Shown: one piece after another, positions 19,217 to 27,640 of the stretch | How the letters are laid out: every line of letters begins with the position of its first letter | Numbering within the stretch: the stretch's first letter is position 1 | NCBI GenBank assembly: GCA_943357025.1 | Contig: CALRGA010000004.1 | Coordinates: forward strand, 1-38,314 | Length of the DNA: 38,314 nt | Reading direction: 5' to 3' | Source of the DNA: Candidatus Uhrbacteria bacterium RIFOXYB12_FULL_58_10 | Lineage (GTDB): Bacteria > Patescibacteriota > Patescibacteriia > UBA9934 > GWF2-40-263 | Notes under the pieces: model-generated | Told to the model about the DNA's origin: nothing | The model's database searches: none | The model's input: the letters and a program-made list of their open reading frames with translations, nothing else | Made by a program: the position numbers and the translations under genes

Positions 19217-20047
19217 TTACTTCTTTCGCTTCTTGGCAAATTTCCTGTGGACGAGAACGGACAGAATGGCCGCGAGGGTGGTAATGACGACCCATTTGGC
19301 GGCTGGCGGAATGTCGATCGTCGACGTTTCGGCTGGCGTCGGATACGTCTCGCCTTTCGGGGGTGGGAACCCGATACCCGGGACGACGTCGATCTCGGAG
19401 CTGTTTCCTTTTGCGACAGCCAGGACGACGCGCCAAGACGGCGTGACGTCGCCGGAGACTTCGGCGAAGGGGATGCTCATGGAAATCGTCTCGCCCGACA
19501 TCTCGAACGTCAACGTTGTCTCCTTGTTCGTCGCCCAGAAATCCGCGTCCTTGTTGTACCATCGGAAGTCGGTGTACCAGGGATGCTCGGGGGTCGTCTG
19601 GACCGTGAACTCCGCATCGGTTCCTACGCGCACTCCGCCGGGGGCGTTGTTCGCCGTATCGCCGTCCGCGTCGATGAGAATCGATAGCTGGATTTTCCTG
19701 TCGATCTTTTCTGGGATCGCGCCGCCGACGGTGACGACCGCGTCCCAGGTTTGCGCCGAGTCGTTCCTCGTCATCGAGACGGACGAGACGTCCCCGTAAG
19801 GCTCGGTAACCGATGTGACTCCGCCCTTGCGGTCCACGACGTCGCCGACCGGATCCTCGACGTCACCGTCGCCCGTAGAGATCTCGAATGCCTCGCGCTC
19901 CTCGGTCGTCGCAACCGGGGACAGCTGCGCGTCGGTGTAGCCGAGCGATCGCAAATAGTCGCTCGTGCCGGCGGCCGGGGCCGCGGCGAGGGCGAGAGAT
20001 GGGAGGAGGAGGGAGATGGCGATAAAAGTTTTTGGGATCGTCTGCAT
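19217..20047 (-). CDS. secreted, C-terminally membrane-anchored protein, unknown
   Basis: This 276-residue protein starts at 20047 with a signal peptide (MQTIPKTFIAISLLLPSLAL). A longer frame upstream runs through the broken tRNA and palindrome and is not credible as protein. The body (about 50-235) is an acidic, beta-rich extracellular domain with calcium-like DADGD runs (ILIDADGDTANNAPG) and WYTDFRWYNKDADFWATNKE. A proline-rich segment, one membrane helix (WVVITTLAAILSVLVHRKF) and a basic KKRKK tail end the protein. This topology resembles sorted surface proteins, but no LPXTG is present. No ribosome-binding site is seen. Confidence 0.75.
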   Translation of the reverse strand: MQTIPKTFIAISLLLPSLALAAAPAAGTSDYLRSLGYTDAQLSPVATTEEREAFEISTGDGDVEDPVGDVVDRKGGVTSVTEPYGDVSSVSMTRNDSAQTWDAVVTVGGAIPEKIDRKIQLSILIDADGDTANNAPGGVRVGTDAEFTVQTTPEHPWYTDFRWYNKDADFWATNKETTLTFEMSGETISMSIPFAEVSGDVTPSWRVVLAVAKGNSSEIDVVPGIGFPPPKGETYPTPAETSTIDIPPAAKWVVITTLAAILSVLVHRKFAKKRKK

Positions 20048-20052
20048 ATGTT

Positions 20053-20223
20053 TGGTCGGGCCGGCGGGGCTCGCCCCGCCGTCGGGCGGGGTCCCGCCCG
20101 ACGGCGGGAAACCCACGGCCTCCTGGGCATGGCTGCGCTGAGGCACAACGCCATGCCCGTTAAAGCGTCTCGGAGCCAAGCAGTTGGCTCCTCGCACCGC
20201 TTTAACTCCCGCACCAGGCGCGC
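20053..20223 (-). repeat. broken tRNA-Pro copy with two structured inserts
   Basis: Three blocks match the intact tRNA-Pro in the same order and orientation: 20053-20073 (3' acceptor, T-stem 3' side and CCA; 21/21), 20110-20126 (T-stem 5' side to anticodon stem; 17/17) and 20213-20223 (anticodon stem 5' side; 11/11). The T loop is split by a 36-nt palindromic insert (20074-20109). The anticodon loop is replaced by an 86-nt insert (20127-20212) that forms two hairpins: GGGCATGGC/GCCATGCCC, and GTTAAAGCG/CGCTTTAAC around GGAGCCAA/TTGGCTCC. The 5' third of the tRNA is missing. Confidence 0.75.
20075..20108. repeat. REP-like palindrome, copy 2
   Basis: It is identical to 15640-15673 except for one central base (G instead of A). 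It is preceded by CGGCGGGG of the tRNA fragment, which can pair with the palindrome's first CCCCGCCG, giving the same alternating-hairpin layout as copy 1. Confidence 0.8.
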
Positions 20224-20245
20224 GCTTATTACTTATATATTCCAT

Positions 20246-20321
20246 TGGTCGGGCCGGCGGGGCTCGAACCCACGGCCTCCTGGTCCCAAACCAGGCGCGC
20301 TACCAACTGCGCCACGGCCCG
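20246..20321 (-). tRNA. tRNA-Pro (TGG anticodon)
   Basis: It is a complete cloverleaf: acceptor CGGGCCG/CGGCCCG, anticodon stem CCTGG/CCAGG around TTTGGGA (anticodon TGG), T loop TTCGAGC and an encoded CCA. A partial, interrupted copy lies 22 bases beyond its 3' end on the same strand. Confidence 0.96.
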
Positions 20322-20329
20322 AACAAAGG

Positions 20330-20358
20330 AATACACACTAACGCCAGGACAGTATCAA
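20330..20358 (-). promoter_or_regulatory. promoter of tRNA-Pro
   Basis: TTGATA (20358-20353), 17 bases and TGTATT (20335-20330) end eight bases before the tRNA. The -35 box is embedded in the T tract of the upstream gene's terminator. Confidence 0.6.
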
Positions 20359-20386
20359 AAATCCCTTGCGATGGCAAGGGATTTTT
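20357..20386. terminator. bidirectional terminator
   Basis: AAAAATCCCTTGC/GCAAGGGATTTTT with a 4-nt loop gives a 13-bp stem with T runs on both strands. It ends the secreted-protein transcript from the right. Confidence 0.85.
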
Positions 20387-20440
20387 ACGTTTCCCCCTCC
20401 TCATAGGGAGGAGGGGTCAGGGGTGGTCGTCTCGGACGGA

Positions 20441-21577
20441 TTAGTACGGAAACGCGATGCCTGGATCAACTCTCAAATCTCCTCCGGGTGCGAAATGAGT
20501 TTGCTCATCGTCGCTGATCGTAAGGAAGAACTTGCTCATGAAGCGCATGTAACTGAGCGTGTCTCCCGGGAGCGAGTAATATCCCGGCTCGCTTAGGTAG
20601 ACGACCTCGCCGCTTGGAAGCGCGCCGACCGATCCGGCCGGTGGAATTTCCTCGGTAATAGGGTCGCCGACCGTGTAGTTTCCCCAGAAGGTGTCCGGGA
20701 CGTCGATGACGCGCTTGGCCCAGCCGGTCCCGTAGATTGATACCGCGATCGCCTCGGTCGAAACCCAGCGGAGAACGCCGCCCGGCTCGACGGCGTAGAC
20801 CTTGGGGTCGGTCGTGATCTTCACGAGCCAGGTTCCCGGTCGGACCGTCACGTTCGGTCCGAGCGCGTACGTGGCGAGGTTCGCGGGGTCGATGTAGGCG
20901 ATGTCGTCGAAGTCCTCGTACCAGGTCTTGTACACGGTCTCTGACGGGAACGCGTGGCGCATCCCCTCGTCGTCGACCACGTACACCGCCTCGTCGACCG
21001 TCGTCGTGGGATCGCCGTCGTCGACGAGCCGCACGACCATTCCGCGCTGCGGGGTCGAGGTCTCGACGGACGAGTCCGTCGACTCCTCGGAGTCCGTCGG
21101 AATTTCCTCGTCGACGAACAGGGACGTGTCCTCGGACGCGATGGCATCGAGGCTCCAGAGCTCGTCCTCGACGCAGGTGACGCGGACGTAGCGGTACGGC
21201 TCGCTTCCGTCGTATGAAACGGTCGTTTCCGTCGAGTAGACCGCGAACGTTCCGGTGGTGTTCTGCAGGACGTTCGAATCGACGTCCAACAGCTCGACGC
21301 GCCAGGCCGCGCCGTAGTCGAGGATCCTGTAGGTGAGCGTCAGGTCGCCCGTGCCTTCCTCGCCGTCGCCCATGTCGAGCGTGATTGCCGCGCGCTCGTC
21401 CTGGAAGTCGGCGTACACTCCGTCGGGTTCGCCGACCGCGTTCGACGGGCGGTAGACGGAGATCGGGGACCCGATCGATTCGTCGGCGTAGACGTCCGAC
21501 GCGGCGAAGGCGATGGCGGTCGCCGGGGAAAGGCCGGCGAGGAGAAGTCCGAGTGCGAGGATGTTCGTGATGCGCAT
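20441..21577 (-). CDS. secreted surface protein with VYAV..GG.LRW-type repeats
   Basis: This 378-residue protein has a signal peptide (MRITNILALGLLLAGLSPAT). An N-terminal beta domain of about 130 residues (DVYADESIGSPISVYRPSNA, then WRVELLDVDSNVLQNTTGTF) looks like a discoidin/carbohydrate-binding-type sandwich. A Ser/Thr/Glu-rich linker follows (EEIPTDSEESTDSSVETST). The C-terminal region contains the segments GMVVRLVDDGDPTTTVDEAV, YVVDDEGMRHAFPSETVYKT and WLVKITTDPKVYAVEPGGVL, a repeat often seen in Patescibacteria envelope proteins. There is no anchor helix, so it is probably secreted or bound to the surface. No ribosome-binding site is present. Confidence 0.75.
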   Translation of the reverse strand: MRITNILALGLLLAGLSPATAIAFAASDVYADESIGSPISVYRPSNAVGEPDGVYADFQDERAAITLDMGDGEEGTGDLTLTYRILDYGAAWRVELLDVDSNVLQNTTGTFAVYSTETTVSYDGSEPYRYVRVTCVEDELWSLDAIASEDTSLFVDEEIPTDSEESTDSSVETSTPQRGMVVRLVDDGDPTTTVDEAVYVVDDEGMRHAFPSETVYKTWYEDFDDIAYIDPANLATYALGPNVTVRPGTWLVKITTDPKVYAVEPGGVLRWVSTEAIAVSIYGTGWAKRVIDVPDTFWGNYTVGDPITEEIPPAGSVGALPSGEVVYLSEPGYYSLPGDTLSYMRFMSKFFLTISDDEQTHFAPGGDLRVDPGIAFPY

Positions 21578-21599
21578 AGAAGGATGTGATTACGAGTCC

Positions 21600-21630
21600 A
21601 GAATATCAGAATGCGCCGGTAGTGTATAAT
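21600..21630. promoter_or_regulatory. overlapping divergent -10 elements
   Basis: On the plus strand TATAAT (21625-21630) serves the HEXXH gene. On the minus strand TATTCT (21605-21600), with TATACA 17 bases upstream, serves the secreted-protein gene. The plus -10 and the minus -35 overlap. Confidence 0.45.
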
Positions 21631-21656
21631 GATCCCATTCATAATGCCGCGCGAAT

Positions 21657-22499
21657 ATGTCGGATTGGAAAATTCCAAGCATGGAGGAGATCGCCAAATA
21701 TTTTTTGACGCCCACGCCTCCCGCTTCGGCGACACCGGACGCGGCGCGCGGGCCGGAGATTTCGCATCCCGAGCGAAAGAACCGTCCGTTCGCGGAGCGG
21801 CTGACGCGCGAGGCGGGCAGGGACACGCTGCGCGGCCATCGCATCGAGGTTTCCTGTCCGGGAGGAAAGGTAAGCGTGATCGACCGGTCCCGGACCGGCG
21901 GCGGTTCGCGCGAGCACCACGCCTCCGTGGAATTCATGGATTACCAGGCGGGGGCCGACGTAAGCGGCAAGGTGAGCGGCGAGACGGTTCGGATCCGCAT
22001 CGACAGGATCAGAGCCGTTTTTCCGAAGGACGTCACGATCACGTACAACGTCGCCAAGGACATGGCGAGCGCCTACGGGATCGGAAAGACGCTGAAGGAA
22101 CACGAGGAGGCGCACGTGGCGACTGGGATGGCACTAAGAACTCCCTCGTTCGTCGAGGACCTGTTTCGCGGAAGGCTGTCGTACACGTCCGCCGCCACCG
22201 GGGAAACCGTGCGTTTCGCGGGACTGGCCTTTCCCTCCGAATTCGTCAGCTCCGTCGGTTCGTTCACGAAGGGGAGGCCGATGCAGAAGGCGCTCGACGA
22301 CACCGCGACGCGCATCGCCGACCAGATCGGCGATGCGGCGATCGCGTACCTCAGGGACGTTACCGACTACATCGATATGGCCGAGAACCACGGCCCGCCG
22401 CTCCCGCCGAACGCGGAGATTACCGTGTACCGGATCGTCGGCGACAAGCTTGCCATGAAGCGGCCGCCGGAGCCGAAGAAGATCGCGATCATGATCTAA
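21657..22499 (+). CDS. putative zincin metalloprotease (HEEAH motif), family unknown
   Basis: This 280-residue protein has no signal peptide. A proline-rich N-terminus is followed by a beta-rich part (HRIEVSCPGGKVSVIDRS; GETVRIRIDRIRAVFPKDVT). Then comes a helix with H149-E-E-A-H153 (TLKEHEEAHVATGMAL), which fits the HEXXH zinc-protease signature. A later segment (MQKALDDTATRIADQIGDAA) is helical and acidic and could supply a further ligand. The layout of a beta domain before HEXXH recalls DUF922-type proteases, but similarity is not certain. No protease chaperone or substrate gene is adjacent; two tRNAs follow. The motif could be coincidental. Confidence 0.65.
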   Translation: MSDWKIPSMEEIAKYFLTPTPPASATPDAARGPEISHPERKNRPFAERLTREAGRDTLRGHRIEVSCPGGKVSVIDRSRTGGGSREHHASVEFMDYQAGADVSGKVSGETVRIRIDRIRAVFPKDVTITYNVAKDMASAYGIGKTLKEHEEAHVATGMALRTPSFVEDLFRGRLSYTSAATGETVRFAGLAFPSEFVSSVGSFTKGRPMQKALDDTATRIADQIGDAAIAYLRDVTDYIDMAENHGPPLPPNAEITVYRIVGDKLAMKRPPEPKKIAIMI

Positions 22500-22521
22500 A
22501 CGTGGTATGATTCCGTCGATC

Positions 22522-22550
22522 TTGACCGTTCCGCCGGTTTTTATTAGACT
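22522..22550 (+). promoter_or_regulatory. promoter of the tRNA-Ile/tRNA-Phe pair
   Basis: TTGACC (22522-22527), 17 bases and TAGACT (22545-22550) lie 26 bases before tRNA-Ile. Confidence 0.7.
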
Positions 22551-22576
22551 ACCGGCACGGCAAGAGAAAGCAGAGC

Positions 22577-22653
22577 GGGCGTGTAGCTCAGTTGGTTAGA
22601 GCGCGACACTGATAATGTCGAGGTCCCAAGTTCGAATCTTGGCACGCCCACCA
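22577..22653 (+). tRNA. tRNA-Ile (GAT anticodon)
   Basis: Acceptor GGGCGTG/CACGCCC, anticodon stem CGACA/TGTCG around CTGATAA (GAT), T loop TTCGAAT and encoded CCA form a standard cloverleaf. It is not inside an rRNA spacer, where this tRNA is often found. Confidence 0.97.
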
Positions 22654-22659
22654 CCCAGC

Positions 22660-22734
22660 GCCTGGGTAGCTCAGTGGTAGAGCAGTGGACTGAAAATCCA
22701 CGTGTCGTCAGTTCAATTCTGACCCTAGGCACCA
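22660..22734 (+). tRNA. tRNA-Phe (GAA anticodon)
   Basis: Acceptor GCCTGGG pairs with CCTAGGC with one G-T pair. Anticodon stem GTGGA/TCCAC encloses CTGAAAA (GAA), and CCA is encoded. It is six bases after tRNA-Ile and co-transcribed with it. Confidence 0.96.
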
Positions 22735-22766
22735 AAAGGACCGTTGCAAATCGCAACGGTCCTTTT
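22735..22766. terminator. bidirectional terminator between tRNA-Phe and pyrB
   Basis: AAAGGACCGTTGC/GCAACGGTCCTTT forms a 13-bp stem with a 5-nt loop and T or A runs on each side. It overlaps the last bases of pyrB. Confidence 0.85.
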
Positions 22767-23724
22767 ACGTATAGATCGCATCCGGTCTTAGAATCATGAG
22801 CAGCAGTGCCATGCGGATATAGAGCCCGTTCCTCGTCTGCTCGTGGAAATACTTGGCGCGTGGATCCGCGTCGACTTCCGGGGAGATCTCGCCGACCCTT
22901 GGGAGCGGGTGGAGGACGATCGCGTCGGGCCGCATCGTCGCGACGTTCGCGGCGTTGAGCGCGAATCGCGTCTGGACTTCGAGGAACGCGGCTTCCCCGA
23001 GCGTCGCGTCAGCGAACCGTTCACGCTGGACGCGGGTCTGGTAGAAGACGTCGCAGGCGGTGAGCGTCGCGGCGAGGTCGTCGGTAACGGAGAAGGGGAT
23101 TCCGTCGATGCGGAGCTCGTCGAGGACGTCGTCGCGCATGGCGAGCTCGGGCGGGGAGCAGAAGATGAGGCGGAACTTTGCGTCGGGCGCGGCGTACTTA
23201 ATGATGAGGCGGCAGAGCGAGCGGACCGTCCGGCCGTGCTTGAGGTCGCCGCCCATCGCGACGACGGTCTCCTCGCGTCGGACGTTCGACGTGATCGTAT
23301 AGAGGTCGAGCAGCGCCTGCGTCGGGTGTTCGCCGTCGCCGTCGCCCGCGTTGATGATCGGAATTCCCGCGACGCGCGCCGCCGCCTCGGCCGCGCCGCG
23401 CTCCTTGTGGCGAATCACGATCGCGTCGATCTCGTACGACTCGAGCACGCGGATCGTGTCCTCGAGCGTCTCGCCCTTCGCGGCCGACGAGAAGATCCCC
23501 GCGGCCTCGGTGAAGTCGGTGCGCCCGCCGAGATACCGTGCCGCCAGCCCGAAGCTGGTCCGCGTGCGGGTACTCGGCTCGTAAAAGAGAAGGTAGACGA
23601 GCTTGCCTCGCAGGTAGTCGAGAACGCCGTGGTCGTGTCGCTCCTGCTTCAGTCGGTCGGCGGTCGCGAAGAGCGAGGAGATTTCCTCGCGTGAGAACTG
23701 GGACGCGGAGAGAACGTGCTTCAT
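22765..23724 (-). CDS. pyrB: aspartate carbamoyltransferase catalytic chain
   Basis: The enzyme joins carbamoyl phosphate and aspartate in pyrimidine synthesis. The 319-residue chain keeps the carbamoyl-phosphate loop FYEPSTRTRTSFGLAA (STRT at 51-54), the HPTQALLDLYTI motif, and HPLPR near the C-terminus. Length fits the catalytic subunit. The segment SSAAKGETLEDTIRVLESYE matches the moving 80s loop with its lysine. No pyrI, carA/B or pyrC is visible in the window, so the pathway is either scattered or incomplete, as is usual in reduced genomes. A terminator hairpin sits directly before the start, with no ribosome-binding site. Confidence 0.95.
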   Translation of the reverse strand: MKHVLSASQFSREEISSLFATADRLKQERHDHGVLDYLRGKLVYLLFYEPSTRTRTSFGLAARYLGGRTDFTEAAGIFSSAAKGETLEDTIRVLESYEIDAIVIRHKERGAAEAAARVAGIPIINAGDGDGEHPTQALLDLYTITSNVRREETVVAMGGDLKHGRTVRSLCRLIIKYAAPDAKFRLIFCSPPELAMRDDVLDELRIDGIPFSVTDDLAATLTACDVFYQTRVQRERFADATLGEAAFLEVQTRFALNAANVATMRPDAIVLHPLPRVGEISPEVDADPRAKYFHEQTRNGLYIRMALLLMILRPDAIYT

Positions 23725-23753
23725 ATAAAAACGGAACGCCTAGGGCGTTCCGT
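23725..23753 (-). terminator. hairpin with T run between the KH gene and pyrB
   Basis: A 10-bp stem ACGGAACGCC/GGCGTTCCGT with a 3-nt loop is followed by TTTTTAT, and then at once by the pyrB ATG. It may be a terminator with read-through or an attenuator. Confidence 0.7.
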
Positions 23754-23760
23754 GATCATT

Positions 23761-24093
23761 TTAAATGTCGAGATTGTCGACGGACACCACCGTGTCCGTT
23801 CCGGCCATCGCGGCGGCTTCTTCCGGGTTGCGCAGGCGGCGGGAGCCTTCCGGCTCGTAGATCTTGAGGTTGACGCGGGCGTTCACCTTCGCACCGACGA
23901 TCTTGAGAAGCGTACGGATGGCGCGCGCCGTCTGTCCCTGGCGGCCGATGACGTATCCCATGTCCTCCGGGTTCACGTGGAGGGTAAGGAGCACGCCGCG
24001 CTCGTCGATGATGCGATCAGTGGTGACGTCGTCTGGATGGTTTACGATGGCGCGGGTAATGAACTCAACGAACTCTTGGTCGAACTCTGCCAT
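23761..24093 (-). CDS. khpA: KH-domain RNA-binding protein (KhpA-like)
   Basis: This 110-residue protein has a single type II KH domain with the RNA-gripping GxxG loop at 50-53 (YVIGRQGQTARAIRTLLK). It is close to KhpA/YlqC, a small RNA chaperone acting with Jag/KhpB in many bacteria. Residues 78-110 form an extra tail (EPEGSRRLRNPEEAAAM...) absent from typical 76-85-residue KhpA. A TATACT box lies about 37 bases upstream, divergent from the 16S promoter. In other bacteria khpA often neighbours rpsP and trmD; here those genes are 5-7 kb away. Confidence 0.88.
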   Translation of the reverse strand: MAEFDQEFVEFITRAIVNHPDDVTTDRIIDERGVLLTLHVNPEDMGYVIGRQGQTARAIRTLLKIVGAKVNARVNLKIYEPEGSRRLRNPEEAAAMAGTDTVVSVDNLDI

Positions 24094-24192
24094 ATCAGTG
24101 CGTGGTGAATCACTAGAGAATAATAGAATAAGTATACACTACCATTCTTTTTTCATCCACAGCCTCTCCACAAGCCCCACGATCCCCAGCCC

Positions 24193-24221
24193 TTGACAGG
24201 GTTTTCTCCCTCGGCTAAAAT
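24193..24221 (+). promoter_or_regulatory. 16S rRNA promoter
   Basis: TTGACA (24193-24198), 17 bases and TAAAAT (24216-24221) make the strongest promoter match in the window, giving a leader of about 140 bases. Confidence 0.8.
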
Positions 24222-24261
24222 ACCGGCACCTAACTGAATTGCAGACCTAGGAGATCGTTCA

Positions 24262-24370
24262 CAATTGAATCGAGCCAAATAAGAACCTAAAGTCATTCGG
24301 AAGATTTTCTTCTGTGTGATTGCAACGTCTATATCGATACAATCAGATATCCGGTCTTCGGACCGGATGT
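24262..24370 (+). promoter_or_regulatory. 16S leader half of the processing stem
   Basis: Positions 24312-24331 pair perfectly over 20 bases with 25966-25985. Positions 24262-24277 pair with 25995-26011 apart from one bulge. Together they bring the ends of pre-16S rRNA into a long RNase III-type stem. A local CCGGTC-TTCG-GACCGG hairpin lies just before the mature 5' end. Confidence 0.85.
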
Positions 24371-25872
<1,502 letters not shown>

Positions 25873-26016
25873 AGGGAATATGAAGCGCTTGCGCTTCTAC
25901 GATCCTAGGTCGAGATCAAATTCGTTTGATCAGATCAAAGTCGTCCGATGTACTTCGGACGCAGGTAGACGTTGCAATCACACAGGTGACAATCTGGCAT
26001 CGATTCAATTGACAAT
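25873..26016 (+). promoter_or_regulatory. 16S trailer with hairpins and 3' half of the processing stem
   Basis: Local hairpins GAAGCGC/GCGCTTC (25882-25897) and GATCAAA-TTCG-TTTGATC (25913-25930) precede the segments complementary to the leader (25966-25985 and 25995-26011). Confidence 0.75.
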
Positions 26017-26040
26017 CCCCGCCCACCAGGGCGGGGTTTT
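26017..26040 (+). terminator. terminator of the 16S transcript
   Basis: CCCCGCCC-ACCA-GGGCGGGG is followed by TTTTGCTTT, directly after the processing stem. Confidence 0.9.
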
Positions 26041-26063
26041 GCTTTAGATGGGGGGGCGTGAGA

Positions 26064-26090
26064 TAAAAAAACGAGACCACTTAGGATCTC
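26064..26090 (-). terminator. terminator of the IMPase-like gene
   Basis: GAGATCC/GGTCTC (one bulge) is followed by GTTTTTTTA on the minus strand, overlapping the stop codon region. Confidence 0.65.
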
Positions 26091-26886
26091 AGTAGATACT
26101 TTCCTGGATAGCCGTGATCGCCTGCTCCGCAAGCTCCCTGCTCCGAGCGGCCACGACCCAGCGGCCGTTCTTGAGCTGAATAGAAATGACCGTACCGCCG
26201 GCTTCCTCCACGATGATTTGGTTCGCGAACAAGTCCCAGTCGTTTACAAGACGGGCGACGGCCACGTCGAGCGACCCTTGCGCCACAAGCGTGAACATCA
26301 GGAACCGCGGAACCGGCAGGTGCGTCTTGAATCGTGAAACGAGTACCCCGACGTCCATGCCAGCCCCGTACATTCGGTGCAGATGCCCGAAGCACGCGAT
26401 GGCGCGCTCAATGAGGCGAGGAGCGTACATCCGGTTTACGCACGGCTTCGCGACGATCTCATAACCTTCGAACAAATCTGGCTCCATGCGATACGTGCCG
26501 CAACCGCGCTCGGCGACCCAGATGGTCTCCCTCGCGGAATGCCCGAGGATACCGAGCTGGATCCCGTTCGGATCCTTCATGGCGATGAGCACGCCGTAAT
26601 CCTCCATGCCGCTGATGAACTGGATCGTTCCGTCGAGCGGATCGGCGTACCATACCCGCCCAGACGAACCGGCGGTCGTGCCTCCCTCCTCTCCGACGAA
26701 CCCGTCCTGCGGGAAGGCTTCGAGGATCATAGATCTTATGGCCGTTTCCGCTCGGGTATCCGCAACGGTTACGGGACTTCCATCCAACTTGGTAAACACC
26801 TCCACGCTTTTGGATTCCGCCAGGTGAATCTCCATTGCCTTCCTGCATGCCCTGAAAGGAGCTTTCAGTCTCTTGATTCTGGTCAT
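26089..26886 (-). CDS. inositol monophosphatase family phosphatase
   Basis: This 265-residue enzyme of the FIG (IMPase/CysQ/FBPase) superfamily has the metal-binding residues in order: GEEGG (E66, E67), DPLDGT starting at D82, and NDWDLFANQIIVEEAGG near residue 215. These bind two to three magnesium ions and hydrolyse a sugar or nucleotide phosphate. Substrate cannot be decided between inositol phosphate, PAP/PAPS and histidinol phosphate. A GGAAGG ribosome-binding site precedes the ATG. It stands alone with its own promoter and terminator. Confidence 0.9.
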   Translation of the reverse strand: MTRIKRLKAPFRACRKAMEIHLAESKSVEVFTKLDGSPVTVADTRAETAIRSMILEAFPQDGFVGEEGGTTAGSSGRVWYADPLDGTIQFISGMEDYGVLIAMKDPNGIQLGILGHSARETIWVAERGCGTYRMEPDLFEGYEIVAKPCVNRMYAPRLIERAIACFGHLHRMYGAGMDVGVLVSRFKTHLPVPRFLMFTLVAQGSLDVAVARLVNDWDLFANQIIVEEAGGTVISIQLKNGRWVVAARSRELAEQAITAIQESIY

Positions 26887-26919
26887 GATTCCACACCTTC
26901 CTTTTCGTTGTGGACGAAA

Positions 26920-26948
26920 AACTTACAATATTTATGCTGACCTGTCAA
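26920..26948 (-). promoter_or_regulatory. promoter of the IMPase-like gene
   Basis: TTGACA (26948-26943), 17 bases and TAAGTT (26925-26920) lie just after the terminator of the upstream gene. Confidence 0.6.
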
Positions 26949-26956
26949 TCATTCTG

Positions 26957-26981
26957 AAAAAAAGATCCTCGAGAGAGGATC
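26957..26981 (-). terminator. terminator of the 187-residue unknown gene
   Basis: GATCCTC-TCTC-GAGGATC is followed by seven T residues on the minus strand; the hairpin overlaps the stop codon. Confidence 0.85.
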
Positions 26982-27543
26982 AGGACTCGGACGAACATGC
27001 GTTCGTGACGTGATTGAGGACCGCTTCCTCCACGCGTTCGCGGAGGATGGCGTCGGCCCACTGCCAAAGTGGAAATTCCCGGTCGTTGCCGGTAATCACG
27101 AGGCGTGCGCGGCCATTTATAATGACGATGCGCGGTCTTTCCACGTGAACGAAGCCGTTCGTGACGCGCGGCGGCGGCTCTATCTCGACGAACGGACGGT
27201 CGAGGGACGCGTACAGCAGGTTGCCATATCGTCCCGATACGCAGTCGACGATCATTTCCATCGGATACTGCTTCGCGATGCGATCGCTCACGAAGGACAA
27301 CACGTCCAGGGAGCGCTTGAGTCGGACCCGGATGAAGTCCAGAAGCCGGGCGGGCTCCATCCTCCCTTTGACGGTTACGTGGCTGCCGATCATTCCCGTC
27401 GCGACACAGAGTGGGGAGTAGAAAGTCACGAGTGCGGAATGTTGCCAGAGGAACAGGGTGAACGAGTCGTCGCACGGATCGCAGATTGGGACGGCGCTAC
27501 CGTCAGGATGGCGGCGATATCCGAGAGTCAGGGTAATGCCCAT
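26980..27543 (-). CDS. hypothetical protein, 187 residues
   Basis: An AGGAGG site seven bases before the ATG fixes the start. The protein has no signal peptide or clear membrane helix. It looks like a mixed alpha/beta domain: MGITLTLGYRRHPDGSAVPI, a helical middle (ARLLDFIRVRLKRSLDVLSF), beta strands (RPRIVIINGRARLVITGNDR) and a helical end. It contains CDPCDD near residue 21, but no second cysteine pair. No family is recognised. It lies between the IMPase-like gene and the NAGPA-domain gene, with its own terminator. Confidence 0.7.
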   Translation of the reverse strand: MGITLTLGYRRHPDGSAVPICDPCDDSFTLFLWQHSALVTFYSPLCVATGMIGSHVTVKGRMEPARLLDFIRVRLKRSLDVLSFVSDRIAKQYPMEMIVDCVSGRYGNLLYASLDRPFVEIEPPPRVTNGFVHVERPRIVIINGRARLVITGNDREFPLWQWADAILRERVEEAVLNHVTNACSSES

Positions 27544-27593
27544 GTCGTTGCCTCCTACGTGTCACGCTACCAGCAATCGCGATCCGTGTACAT

Positions 27594-27630
27594 AAAAATA
27601 AAAGCTGCCGGAACCAAGTCCCGCAGCTTT
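27594..27630 (-). terminator. terminator of the NAGPA-domain gene
   Basis: AAAGCTGC/GCAGCTTT with inner GGGA/TCC pairing is followed by TTATTTTTA on the minus strand. Confidence 0.8.
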
Positions 27631-27640
27631 TCGTCTCGTC

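Noticed and set aside
20048-20245. A 66-residue N-terminal extension of the secreted protein at 19217-20047
   Set aside because: It translates the palindrome and the broken tRNA copy (for example FPPSGGTPPDGGASP). A proper signal peptide begins at 20047.
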